From Aquabacterium sp. CECT 9606 (lineage in GTDB: Bacteria > Pseudomonadota > Gammaproteobacteria > Burkholderiales > Burkholderiaceae_C), in contig NZ_CAKKNB010000002.1 of assembly GCF_918741295.1 (NCBI RefSeq), positions 744,001 to 808,000 of the forward strand: 64,000 bases of DNA. Reading direction: 5' to 3'. The notes beneath the pieces were generated by a model that worked only from the letters and a program-made list of their open reading frames with translations, did no database searches and had not been told where the DNA came from. Shown piece after piece: positions 26,778 to 35,611 of the stretch (position 1 is the stretch's first letter; each line of letters starts with the position of its first letter). The translations under genes and the position numbers were made by a program.

Positions 26778-28007
26778 ATGGCCAGCCATGACAAGGGAAT
26801 GATTTCGCGACACAGCGCATGGGCCGTGCTGGCCTTGACCGCCTCCCTGCTGGCCGCTTGCGGGCCGAAGGCCGCGGCGCCGGCTGCCGCGCCTGGCGGT
26901 GGCATGCCCCCCGCGCAAGTGGGCGTGGTCACGGTGCAGCCGCAAACGGTGCCCATCATCACCGAGCTGCCAGGTCGCCTTGAAGCGTCGCGCATCGCGC
27001 AGGTGCGCGCCCGGGTGGCGGGCATCGTGCAGCAACGCAACTTCGTGGAAGGCTCCGATGTGAAGGCCGGGCAGGTCTTGTTCCAGATCGATCCCAGCAG
27101 CTTCAAGGCAGCGCTGGACAGTGCCCTGGCGTCGCAGGCCAAGGCTGAAGCCAATCTGAACCAGGCATCCGCATTGGTCAACCGCTATCAACCTTTGCAG
27201 GCGGCCAAGGCCATCAGCCCGCAAGAGTTCTTGAACGCGCAGGTGGCGCAAAGCCAGGCGCAAGCCGATGTGGCCGCTGCCAAGGCCGCAGTGCAAACCG
27301 CGCGCATCAACCTGGGCTATGCCACGGTCACCGCGCCCATCTCTGGCCGCATCGGCCGGGCGCTGGTCACCGAAGGTGCGCTGGTGGGGCAGGGCGATGC
27401 CACGCAACTGGCGCTGATCCAGCAAACCAACCTGCTGTACGTCAACTTCACGCAGTCGGCGGCCGAGGTGCTCAAGCTCCGGCAGGCCATGGCGCAGGGC
27501 AAGCTCAAGCGCGCCGGTGGGCAGGCCGCCAGTGTGCGCGTGCTGCTGGACGATGGCACCGAGTACCCGCTGCCCGGCAAGCTGCTGTTCTCTGACCTGA
27601 GCGTGGACAGCACCTCGGGCCAGGTCTCGTTGCGCGCCGAAGTGCCCAACCCGGATGGGGCCTTGATGCCCGGACTGTATGTGCGCGTGCGCCTGGAACA
27701 AGCCCAGGTCGATGGCGGCATCTTGTTGCCTCAGCAGGCCGTGACCCGATCGACACAAGGCGACACCGTCATGGTGGTGGGCGCCGATGGGATGGTCAAG
27801 CCTCGTCCCGTCAAGCTGGGCGGTGCCAGGGGCAACCAGTGGGTGGTGCTGGGCGGCCTGAAGTCGGGCGAGCAAGTCATGGTGGATGGGTTCCAGAAGA
27901 TGATGAACCCCAAGGCGCCGGTCAAGGCCGTTCCCTGGCAGCCCACGGCTGCGTCCGGGCCGGCCTCGGCCCCCGCTGCCGCGCCTGATGCAGCCGCTTC
28001 GCGCTGA
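26778..28007 (+). CDS. RND efflux periplasmic adaptor (AcrA/MexA-like)
   Basis: A 409-residue membrane-fusion protein linking the RND pump to the outer-membrane channel. The N-terminal signal ends in a lipobox (L-L-A-A-C, Cys about residue 28), so it is lipid-anchored in the periplasm. Domains follow in the usual order: lipoyl (V-R-A-R-V-A-G-I-V), alpha-helical hairpin (about 110-180), lipoyl return (A-T-V-T-A-P-I-S-G-R-I-G), beta-barrel and membrane-proximal domain. An Ala/Pro-rich tail ends the protein. It is first in a three-gene operon; the pump gene starts 11 bp later. Confidence 0.93.
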   Translation: MASHDKGMISRHSAWAVLALTASLLAACGPKAAAPAAAPGGGMPPAQVGVVTVQPQTVPIITELPGRLEASRIAQVRARVAGIVQQRNFVEGSDVKAGQVLFQIDPSSFKAALDSALASQAKAEANLNQASALVNRYQPLQAAKAISPQEFLNAQVAQSQAQADVAAAKAAVQTARINLGYATVTAPISGRIGRALVTEGALVGQGDATQLALIQQTNLLYVNFTQSAAEVLKLRQAMAQGKLKRAGGQAASVRVLLDDGTEYPLPGKLLFSDLSVDSTSGQVSLRAEVPNPDGALMPGLYVRVRLEQAQVDGGILLPQQAVTRSTQGDTVMVVGADGMVKPRPVKLGGARGNQWVVLGGLKSGEQVMVDGFQKMMNPKAPVKAVPWQPTAASGPASAPAAAPDAAASR

Positions 28008-28018
28008 AGGAGCCTGAC

Positions 28019-31000
28019 ATGCCTCGCTTCTTCATCGACCGGCCCATCTTCGCGTGGGTGATCGCCTTGTTCATCCTGGTGTTTGGTGGCGTGGCCATCA
28101 CCCAGTTGCCCATTGCCCAGTACCCCACGGTGGCACCGCCGTCCATCGTGATCAGCGCCACTTACCCAGGGGCCTCGGCCAAGACGCTGGACGACAGCGT
28201 GGTCAGCGTCATCGAGCAGGAGCTCAATGGCGCGCCCGGCCTGGCCTACATGGAATCGGTCAGTCAGGCCAATGGCACGGGCTCCATCACCGTGACCTTC
28301 GAGCCCGGTACCAACATCGACCTGGCCCAGGTCGAGTTGCAAAACCGCCTGTCGCGCGCCTCGCCGCGTTTGCCCGCGGCCGTGACGCAGCAGGGTGTGA
28401 AGGTCGACAAATCGCGCAGCAATTTCTTGATGTTCGTGATGTTGTCGTCCACCAATCCGGAACTGGACCCCGTCTTCCTGGGTGACTACGCTTCGCGCAA
28501 CGTGATTCCCGAGTTGCAACGCGTGCCCGGCATCGGCCAGGCGCAGCTATTCGGCACCGAGCGTGCCATGCGCATCTGGGTGGACCCGGCCAAGCTGGTG
28601 TCCTTTGGCCTGACCGCGGCCGATGTCAACAACGCCATCAGGGCGCAGAACGCCCTGGTGCCCGCGGGCGGCATTGGCGACCGGCCCAACATCGTTGAGC
28701 AAACCGTGGCGGCCACCGTGGTGGTCACCGGCCAGCTGGCCAATGTCGAGCAGTTCGGCAACATCGTGCTGCGCGCCAAGACGGATGGCTCGGTGGTGCG
28801 CATGCGCGACGTGGCCCGCATCGAGCTGGGTGCGCAAACCTATGGCACCTATGCCCGACTGAACGGCAAGCCCGCCAGCGGCATCGGCCTGCAACTCTCG
28901 CCCACCGGCAATGCCCTGCAAACCGCCGAGGCCGTTCGCAAGCGCATGGCCGAGCTCAAGCAGTATTTCCCCAAGGGCGTGGACTTCTCCATCCCTTACG
29001 ACACCTCGGGCTTCGTCAAGATCTCCATCAGTCAGGTGGTTGAAACGCTGATCGAAGCCGTGGCGCTGGTGTTCGTGGTGATGTTCATCTTCTTGCAGAA
29101 CCTGCGCTACACCCTGATCCCGACTTTGGTGGTGCCCGTGGCGCTGCTGGGCACCTTCGGGGTGATGTCGGTGGCGGGCTTTTCGATCAACGTGCTGACC
29201 ATGTTCGGCATGGTGCTGGCCATCGGCATCCTGGTGGACGATGCCATCGTGGTGGTCGAGAACGTCGAACGCCTGATGGCGCAGGAAGGTCTGTCACCCT
29301 TGGAGGCCACGCGCAAGGCCATGGGCCAGATCAGTGGTGCCATCGTCGGCATCACCGTGGTGCTGGTGTCGGTGTTCATCCCCATGGCTTTCTTCAGTGG
29401 GTCGGTGGGCAACATCTACCGCCAGTTCTCGCTGTCGATGGTGTCGTCGATGCTGTTCTCGGCCTTCCTGGCCTTGTCGCTGACGCCGGCCTTGTGCGCC
29501 ACGCTGCTCAAGCCCATCCCCGAAGGGCACCATGAAAAGCGCGGCTTCTTTGGCTGGTTCAACCGCCGCTTCACCGCCACCACGCACGGCTACGAAAGCT
29601 CGATCGCCAAGCTGGTCAAGCGTGGTGGCCGCATGCTGATCGTCTATGCGGTTCTGGTGGGTGTGGTGGGCTGGTTGTATGTGCGCATGCCCTCGTCCTT
29701 CCTGCCCAGCGAAGACCAGGGCAACCTGATCGTCAACGTGCAGTTGCCCCCGGGTGCCACCTCCAACCGCACCGAGGCCGTGATCGCGCAGGTCGAGAAC
29801 TACTTCCTCAAACAACCCGAGGTGCAATCGGTGGTGGGCGTGGTGGGCTTCAGCTTCTCGGGCTCGGGCCAGAACGCCGCCCTGGCTTTCGTGACCCTGA
29901 AGGATTGGGATGAGCGCAAGGGTGCGGGGCACTCGGCGCAAGACCTGGCGGGCAAGGGGTTTGGCGCGTTGATGGGCATCCGCGACGCCTTCATCTATCC
30001 GCTCAACCCGCCTCCGATCCGCGAGTTGGGCAATGCCACCGGCTTCTCGCTGCGTCTGCAAGACCGCGCCGGCCTGGGCCCTGCCGCCTTGCTGGCCGCG
30101 CGCAACCAGATGCTGGGCATGCTGGCGCAGAACGCCAAGGTCACCGGGGCCCGCCCTGATGGCCTGGAAGACGCGCCGCAATTGCAGGTGGACATCGACC
30201 GCGACAAGGCCAATGCCCTGGGCATCAGCTTCGATGCGATCAGCGCCACCTTGTCGACGGCCCTGGGCTCCAGCTACATCAATGACTTCCCCAACCAAGG
30301 GCGTCTGCAGCGCGTGGTGGTGCAGGCCGAGGCCAAGGACCGCATGCAGGCCGACCAGATCCTGCAGCTCAACGTGACCAACAACCAAGGGCAGAGCGTG
30401 CCGCTGTCGTCGTTCGCCAGCACGCGCTGGATCACCGGCCAGATGCAGGCGGTGCGCTACAACGGCTACCCCGCCATGCGCATCTCGGGCGATGCCGGCA
30501 AGGGCTTCAGCACTGGCCAGGCCATGGAAGAGATCGAGACGTTGGCCAAGCAGTTGCCCGAAGGCATCGGCATCGAGTGGACCGGCTTGTCGCGCGAAGA
30601 GAAGCTGTCGGGCTCGCAAGCGACCCTGCTGCTGGGCTTCTCGCTGCTGGCGGTGTTCCTGTGCCTGGCCGCTTTGTACGAAAGCTGGGCCATCCCCTTG
30701 GCCGTGTTGCTGGTGGTGCCCTTGGGCCTGCTGGGCTCGTTGCTGGGCGCATCGTTCCGCGATCTGCCCAACGACGTGTACTTCAAGGTGGGCCTGATCA
30801 CGATCATGGGCTTGTCGGCCAAGAACGCGATCCTGATCATCGAGTTCGCCAAGGAGTTGCACGAGAAGGGCATGGGCCTGATCGAGGCCACGCTGCAAGC
30901 CTGTCACTTGCGTTTCCGGCCCATCATCATGACCTCGCTGGCCTTCATCCTGGGCGTTCTGCCCCTGGTGCTGGCCAACGGTGCCGGGTCGGCCGCGCAG

Positions 31001-31165
31001 CGCGCGATTGGCACTGGCGTGATGAGTGGCATGATCGCGGCCACGTTGCTGGCGGTGTTCTTCGTGCCGGTGTTTTTCGTGGTGGTGATGAAGTGGCTTC
31101 ACAAAGGCCCTGCACGCCCCCAGACCCCCAACGCCTCCGAGGCAGAGGTCGTCTCTCATGACTAA
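28019..31165 (+). CDS. RND multidrug efflux pump (AcrB/MexB-like, HAE1)
   Basis: A 1048-residue proton-driven exporter of hydrophobic and amphiphilic compounds, about the usual length for the HAE1 family. The N-terminus is M-P-R-F-F-I-D-R-P-I-F-A-W-V. The proton-relay aspartates are at 407 and 408 (L-V-D-D-A-I-V-V-V-E-N-V) and the partner lysine at about 935 (L-S-A-K-N-A-I-L). Two porter domains and twelve helices are in the expected places. It overlaps the outer-membrane channel gene by 8 bp. Family resemblance suggests multidrug efflux, but actual substrates are unknown. Confidence 0.95.
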   Translation: MPRFFIDRPIFAWVIALFILVFGGVAITQLPIAQYPTVAPPSIVISATYPGASAKTLDDSVVSVIEQELNGAPGLAYMESVSQANGTGSITVTFEPGTNIDLAQVELQNRLSRASPRLPAAVTQQGVKVDKSRSNFLMFVMLSSTNPELDPVFLGDYASRNVIPELQRVPGIGQAQLFGTERAMRIWVDPAKLVSFGLTAADVNNAIRAQNALVPAGGIGDRPNIVEQTVAATVVVTGQLANVEQFGNIVLRAKTDGSVVRMRDVARIELGAQTYGTYARLNGKPASGIGLQLSPTGNALQTAEAVRKRMAELKQYFPKGVDFSIPYDTSGFVKISISQVVETLIEAVALVFVVMFIFLQNLRYTLIPTLVVPVALLGTFGVMSVAGFSINVLTMFGMVLAIGILVDDAIVVVENVERLMAQEGLSPLEATRKAMGQISGAIVGITVVLVSVFIPMAFFSGSVGNIYRQFSLSMVSSMLFSAFLALSLTPALCATLLKPIPEGHHEKRGFFGWFNRRFTATTHGYESSIAKLVKRGGRMLIVYAVLVGVVGWLYVRMPSSFLPSEDQGNLIVNVQLPPGATSNRTEAVIAQVENYFLKQPEVQSVVGVVGFSFSGSGQNAALAFVTLKDWDERKGAGHSAQDLAGKGFGALMGIRDAFIYPLNPPPIRELGNATGFSLRLQDRAGLGPAALLAARNQMLGMLAQNAKVTGARPDGLEDAPQLQVDIDRDKANALGISFDAISATLSTALGSSYINDFPNQGRLQRVVVQAEAKDRMQADQILQLNVTNNQGQSVPLSSFASTRWITGQMQAVRYNGYPAMRISGDAGKGFSTGQAMEEIETLAKQLPEGIGIEWTGLSREEKLSGSQATLLLGFSLLAVFLCLAALYESWAIPLAVLLVVPLGLLGSLLGASFRDLPNDVYFKVGLITIMGLSAKNAILIIEFAKELHEKGMGLIEATLQACHLRFRPIIMTSLAFILGVLPLVLANGAGSAAQRAIGTGVMSGMIAATLLAVFFVPVFFVVVMKWLHKGPARPQTPNASEAEVVSHD

Positions 31166-32654
31166 ATTCACTGCTGTCAAATCCACCGTGGCCCTGGCGG
31201 CCATCCTGGCCCTGGGTGCCTGCTCGCTGACACCCAACTACCAGCGCCCTGTTGCGCCCGTGGCCACCGACTGGCCTCAGGCGCCGAGCTCGGCAGCCTC
31301 CGCGGCGTCGTCGGCCAACTCCGCCAATGCGGCGGAGTTGCCCTGGGCCACTTATTTCCCCGATGCCCGTTTGCAGGGCCTGATCCGCAAGTCGCTGGAC
31401 AACAACCGGGACCTGCGCGTGGCGGTGCTCAACATCGAGCAGGTGCGGGCCCAGTACCGCGTCACGCGTGCTGACCAGTTCCCCACCGTCAATGCAGCGA
31501 TCAGCGGCACGCGGGGGCCATCCAGCATCCCGCCCAACGAGGTCACCACGGTGGCACAGGGGGGCATCACGATCACGGCGTTCGAACTCGATTTGTTCGG
31601 TCGCCTTCGTGCCCTCAGCGACGCGGCCAGCGCACAACTGCTGGCCACGGAAGAGGCTCGCAAGTCCGCGCACATCAGCCTGGTGGCTGCGGTGGCCAAC
31701 ACCTACTACGCCATTTGGGCCGACCGCTGGCAACTGGCCTTGGCCGAGCAAACCTTGCAGGCGCGCCAGGGTTCGATGAACTTGCAGCAGCTCAAGTTCG
31801 ACAACGGCGTGCTCAACGAACTCGATTTGCGTTCGACGCAATCGGTGCTGGAAGCAGCACGCATCAGCCGGGCACAGGCGCAGCGTCAGCTGGCGCAGGA
31901 CACCAATGCCCTCAACCTGTTGCTGGGCGAGACCGCGCCGGCCGACCTCTTGCCGCCCGCGCCGGTGCTGCCCACCGCCAGTGCCATGCAGGATCCGCAA
32001 GCCGTGTCCGCCCTGGTGCGCGATGCCTTGTGGCCAGGCCTGAGCGAGCTGCCCGTGGGCCTGCCCTCCGAGGCTTTGCTCAAGCGGCCTGACATCGCGC
32101 AGGCCGAGCAACAGCTGATCTCTGCCAACGCCAACATTGGTGCGGCCCGGGCCAACATGTTCCCGCGCATCAGCCTGACGGCCAGCGCGGGCGTGGTCAG
32201 CGATTCGTTGTCGGGCCTGTTCAGCGATGGGCGCAGCGCCTGGAGTTTCGCGCCCCAGGTCGTCCTCCCGATTTTTGACGCTGGTCGTAACCTGGCCTTG
32301 GTCGAGAGTTCGAAGGTCAAGCGCGACATCGCCGTGGCCCAGTACGAAAAAGCGCTGCAAAGCGCTTTCCGTGAAGTGGCCGATGCCCTGGTGGCGCGCA
32401 GCAGCTTTGCAGACCAGGCACAAGCCCAGCAGAACCAGACGGATGCCGAAGCGGCACGCCTGCGACTGGCCACCTTGCGCTACAGCAGTGGTGTGGCCAG
32501 CCAGCTGGATTTGCTGGACGCGCAACGCAGCCTGTTCGCTTCACAGCAGGCCTTGATCTCGGCGCAACTGGCGCGCCAGCAGGCGCACATCACGCTGTAC
32601 AAGGCGCTGGGCGGTGGCTGGACGCCACCGGAGACGACGGCGTCAGTTCGTTAA
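31158..32654 (+). CDS. outer-membrane efflux lipoprotein (OprM/NodT family)
   Basis: A 498-residue TolC-like channel with a lipoprotein signal ending L-G-A-C. The P-N-Y-Q-R-P start after the Cys and two related halves of helices and strands (about 60-260 and 280-480) are typical of OprM/NodT proteins. It completes a tripartite pump with the two upstream genes. A region around residues 33-55 is rich in Ala and Ser. Its last 12 bp overlap the end of the convergent sapC-like gene. Confidence 0.93.
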   Translation: MTKFTAVKSTVALAAILALGACSLTPNYQRPVAPVATDWPQAPSSAASAASSANSANAAELPWATYFPDARLQGLIRKSLDNNRDLRVAVLNIEQVRAQYRVTRADQFPTVNAAISGTRGPSSIPPNEVTTVAQGGITITAFELDLFGRLRALSDAASAQLLATEEARKSAHISLVAAVANTYYAIWADRWQLALAEQTLQARQGSMNLQQLKFDNGVLNELDLRSTQSVLEAARISRAQAQRQLAQDTNALNLLLGETAPADLLPPAPVLPTASAMQDPQAVSALVRDALWPGLSELPVGLPSEALLKRPDIAQAEQQLISANANIGAARANMFPRISLTASAGVVSDSLSGLFSDGRSAWSFAPQVVLPIFDAGRNLALVESSKVKRDIAVAQYEKALQSAFREVADALVARSSFADQAQAQQNQTDAEAARLRLATLRYSSGVASQLDLLDAQRSLFASQQALISAQLARQQAHITLYKALGGGWTPPETTASVR

Positions 32655-33371
32655 CTTCCGGATCAGCCGCGCGCCCAGCTTGTTGACGTTGTTCAAGGAC
32701 AGCAAGTGGGCGTGGATCCAGCCCAGTGCGCCGGTGCTGAACAACTCCTGCACAGCCTCTGGCGCCAGCTTGTGCAGCTTTTCTTCGTCGACCACCTTGA
32801 AGCCGTTCAGCGTGATGTGCTGATCCGCCAGCTTGAAGTCGATGTTGCGGTCCACCAGCAGGTCCAGCTCGACCAGGCGTTTGGCAAAGGCCGTGGTGCG
32901 CTGCATGTCGTTGTGGAAATCCAGCAAGAACTTTTGCAACTGCTGCAGGTAGGCCGTGTCCTTGCCTTCGGCATCGAACAAGGCCTCGCCGTCGCTGGCG
33001 TTCAGGCCGTCAAAGGCTTCGTCCACGCACACCGTCAACTGCGTGCTGCCCGGTTGTTCGGCCAGCACAAATGGGTAGCGCCGGATGAAGGCGGGCACAT
33101 AGCAGTGCGTGTCCCAGCCACCATGGTCGTCGACCAGCAGGTTTTCCTTGTCGCGCAGGCCCACCACCGACACCAGGGTGTGCTGGTCGCCCGAGGCCAC
33201 GAACACGCACGGAAAATCCAGGGCAGCCAAGGGCAGCTCGGTCGCGGCCAGCAATACCGAATTGGTTTCACGCGCAAAGTTCAGCTTCTTGTCGCTGGCC
33301 TTGACGCGCAACTGGCGGTGTTGTTCTCGGTTGACCGGCACCAGCTTGTCGTACATCAACAAAGTTTTCAT
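32643..33371 (-). CDS. SapC family protein
   Basis: A 242-residue protein that matches the SapC family, named from S-layer-associated genes but with no settled biochemical role. Visible parts are the N-terminal L-V-P-V-N-R-E-Q-H, the central F-I-R-R-Y-P-F-V-L motif, and the F-D-x-E-G stretch near residue 137. It has no signal peptide or membrane helix. It is transcribed towards the efflux operon and away from ubiA, and has its own promoter-like sequence on the minus strand (CATAAT at 33413-33418, TTGGCC at 33434-33439). Confidence 0.82.
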   Translation of the reverse strand: MKTLLMYDKLVPVNREQHRQLRVKASDKKLNFARETNSVLLAATELPLAALDFPCVFVASGDQHTLVSVVGLRDKENLLVDDHGGWDTHCYVPAFIRRYPFVLAEQPGSTQLTVCVDEAFDGLNASDGEALFDAEGKDTAYLQQLQKFLLDFHNDMQRTTAFAKRLVELDLLVDRNIDFKLADQHITLNGFKVVDEEKLHKLAPEAVQELFSTGALGWIHAHLLSLNNVNKLGARLIRKLTN

Positions 33372-33423
33372 GGCACATCCCTTTCCGTGGGGCCAGGATC
33401 AGCCCATGGCCGATTATGGGCAG

Positions 33424-33452
33424 TTTCAATGACGGCCAAGTGTCGCGATAAT
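33424..33452 (+). promoter_or_regulatory. candidate ubiA promoter
   Basis: A -10 box GATAAT (33447-33452) lies 17 bp after a weak -35 TTTCAA (33424-33429). The start codon is at 33461, only 8 nt after the -10, so the mRNA would be nearly leaderless. Confidence 0.45.
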
Positions 33453-33460
33453 CCCAATCC

Positions 33461-34345
33461 GTGAACACCCCTGCACTGCCCCTTCACCGGTCGCGCTTGT
33501 CGCTCTACCTGGACCTGATCCGCTGGAATCGCCCCCAGGGTTGGCTGCTGCTGCTGTGGCCCACCTTGGCCGCCTTGTGGCTGGCCGCCGGCGGTTTCCC
33601 AGGCTGGCATCTGCTGCTGGTGTTCACCGCGGGCACCGTCCTGATGCGCAGCGCTGGCTGCGCCGTCAATGACGTGGCCGACAAGGATTTTGACCGCCAC
33701 GTGCAACGCACCGCCCAGCGGCCGGTGACCAGCGGGCAGCTGTCGGTGAAGGAAGCGTTGGCCGTGGGCGCGGTGCTGGCGCTGGTCGCATTCGCCTTGG
33801 TGCTCACCACCAATGCACTGACCATCGCGATGTCTTTCGCGGCGCTGGCCGTCACGGTGATCTACCCCTTCACCAAGCGTTTTGTGTCGATGCCGCAGGC
33901 GGTGCTGGGCGTGGCCTTCAGCTTCGGCATCCCCATGGCTTATGCGGCTGTCAGCAACCATGTGCCGGCACAGGCCTGGTGGTTGGTGCTGGGCAACCTG
34001 GGCTGGGTGTTGGCCTACGACACCGAGTACGCCATGGTCGACCGCAATGATGACCTCAAGATCGGCATCCGCACGTCGGCCATCACGCTGGGCCGCTTTG
34101 ACGTCATCGGCGTGATGGGCTTTTATGCGCTGTGCATCGCCTGCTGGGCCATGGTGGGGCATGAAGCGGGGCGCGGCGTCTGGTATTTCGCGGGCTTGGC
34201 GGCGGCGGGTATGCAGGCTCTTTGGCACAGTTGGTTGATCCGCCGGCGTGACCGCGATGGTTGCTTCAAGGCCTTCCGGCTGAACCACTGGTTGGGTTTG
34301 AGCGTGTTCTTGGGGTTGGTGCTGGACACTGCGCTGGCAGGCTGA
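33461..34345 (+). CDS. ubiA: 4-hydroxybenzoate octaprenyltransferase
   Basis: A 294-residue membrane prenyltransferase that joins 4-hydroxybenzoate to a polyprenyl chain in ubiquinone synthesis. The two Asp-rich magnesium/diphosphate sites are intact: N-D-V-A-D-K-D-F-D (70-78) and [12 protein letters not shown] (about 187-198). Eight or nine membrane helices are seen. It starts with GTG at 33461 directly behind a -10-like box. No other ubiquinone gene is adjacent. Confidence 0.95.
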   Translation: MNTPALPLHRSRLSLYLDLIRWNRPQGWLLLLWPTLAALWLAAGGFPGWHLLLVFTAGTVLMRSAGCAVNDVADKDFDRHVQRTAQRPVTSGQLSVKEALAVGAVLALVAFALVLTTNALTIAMSFAALAVTVIYPFTKRFVSMPQAVLGVAFSFGIPMAYAAVSNHVPAQAWWLVLGNLGWVLAYDTEYAMVDRNDDLKIGIRTSAITLGRFDVIGVMGFYALCIACWAMVGHEAGRGVWYFAGLAAAGMQALWHSWLIRRRDRDGCFKAFRLNHWLGLSVFLGLVLDTALAG

Positions 34346-34780
34346 GTTGGAGAGCTTTGGCTGGGAGCGCGAGGCGGGGATGAGCCGGTGGCTGGCAGGG
34401 CTCCTATGGTGTCGGTCCACCGCGTTGCGGCGGACTGCTCTGCGGTGCTCGCCCGGGGCGGGGATCGTCCGAAACTCGCCTTCGGCTCAAACAACGGACG
34501 ATCCTTTTTCCGCCCCAGGCTGCGCTCCTCGACGCCCCCGAAGTCGCCCTGCCAGCCTCCGCCTCATCCCTGATCGCCTCGCTGGTGGCGTGCCACGAAA
34601 AAGAACCGTGCTGCGCCACCAGCGGGGCGAAACAAGGGCTGGGGCGGCATCCGGCGGGGCACCTGGCTTGGTGGTCCCGCTTGAAAAGCGGGACCACCAA
34701 GCTGAAGCCCCTATGGATGCTGACCCAGCCCTCGCCCCGCGCTGCTTCCAAAAAGTGAACGCTGTGAGCCCCCTCGGACC
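34346..34780. repeat. non-coding block with three strong inverted repeats
   Basis: These 435 bp between ubiA and proC contain no credible gene; open frames exist on both strands but have no recognisable protein pattern. Three inverted repeats are clear. (1) GGATCGTCCG at 34462-34471 with CGGACGATCC at 34495-34504. (2) CGCTGGTGGCG at 34579-34589 with CGCCACCAGCG at 34613-34623. (3) A 17-bp perfect stem at 34666-34682 and 34686-34702 with loop GAA. The density of hairpins and sharp composition change suggest a dispersed repetitive element of REP/BIME kind or a composite of terminators. Only a search of the genome for other copies would decide. Confidence 0.6.
34666..34702. repeat. 17-bp perfect hairpin with 3-nt loop
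   Basis: The left arm starts GCTTGGTGG and the right arm ends CCACCAAGC, perfect complements for 17 bp around GAA. No T-run follows on either strand, so it is not a standard intrinsic terminator. It is the strongest hairpin in the non-coding block. Confidence 0.75.
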
Positions 34781-35602
34781 TCAGCGCCCGAATTCGTCGC
34801 CCAGCTCGCCTGCTCGCTTTTGCGCAGCACGCATGGCCGACACAAAGGCGGCTTTCACACCACTGGCTTCCAAGCTGCTCAACGCCGCATACGTGGTGCC
34901 CCCTTTGGACGTAACCCGCTCACGCAGCACCGATGGCGCTTCGGTCGATTGCGCCGCCAAAGTCGTGGCCCCCGCGAACGTGGCCAAGGCCAGGGCGCGA
35001 CCCTGCTCGGCGTCCAGGCCCATGTCTGCCGCAGCCTGCACCATGGCCTCGATGAAATAGAACACGTAAGCCGGGCCCGAGCCCGACAGTGCGGTCACGG
35101 CATCCAGGTCGCTTTCCTGTTTCACCCACAGCCACTGTCCTGTGGTGGCCACCATGTCCTGCACGGCTTGTTTTTCCGTCTCGCTGACCTCAGGCCGGGC
35201 AAACAGCCCCGTGATGCCTTGGCCAACCAAAGCCGGGGTGTTGGGCATGGCGCGCACCACACGCGGGGTGCCCAGCAAGCGGGCCATGTCCGTGGTGCGC
35301 AGGCCGGCCATCACGCTGTAATGCAAGGCTTGGCCCGTGTGGGTGGCGCAGACCGCGGCCGCGTCCTTGAACTGCTGCGGCTTGACCGCCCAGACCACCG
35401 TGGACACGGTGGTCAACGCCGCATCGGGCGAGGGCAGGGCGGTCACGCCCAAGGTTTGCTGAAGGCGCAAGCGTTGGTCTTCGCTGGGGTCGATGACCAG
35501 GATGCTGCTGGCCGCGCGGCCTTGCCGCAACAGGCCGCCAATGATGGCGGTGGCCATGTTGCCGCCGCCAATGAATGCGATGTCAAAAGATGGGGTGCTC
35601 AT
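34781..35602 (-). CDS. proC: pyrroline-5-carboxylate reductase
   Basis: A 273-residue enzyme for the last step of proline synthesis, reducing pyrroline-5-carboxylate with NAD(P)H. The Rossmann motif I-A-F-I-G-G-G-N-M-A-T-A-I is at the N-terminus. The C-terminal signature covering D-A-V-T-A-L-S-G-S-G-P-A-Y and the R-E-x-V-T-S-K-G-G-T-T motif is intact. It starts 9 bp after the stop of the hybrid kinase gene's end on the same strand, though the order is kinase then proC in separate directions of function. No other proline gene is nearby. Confidence 0.95.
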   Translation of the reverse strand: MSTPSFDIAFIGGGNMATAIIGGLLRQGRAASSILVIDPSEDQRLRLQQTLGVTALPSPDAALTTVSTVVWAVKPQQFKDAAAVCATHTGQALHYSVMAGLRTTDMARLLGTPRVVRAMPNTPALVGQGITGLFARPEVSETEKQAVQDMVATTGQWLWVKQESDLDAVTALSGSGPAYVFYFIEAMVQAAADMGLDAEQGRALALATFAGATTLAAQSTEAPSVLRERVTSKGGTTYAALSSLEASGVKAAFVSAMRAAQKRAGELGDEFGR

Positions 35603-35611
35603 GGGGCGTGA

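Noticed and set aside
29294..31237. 647-codon minus-strand frame opposite the RND pump
   Set aside because: Very rich in His, Gln and Arg with no domain; it mirrors the codon bias of the pump gene.
34404..34751. Open frames on both strands in the ubiA-proC gap
   Set aside because: Rich in Arg, Pro and Ser, no family pattern, and they run through hairpin arms, so they are read-through of GC-rich non-coding DNA.
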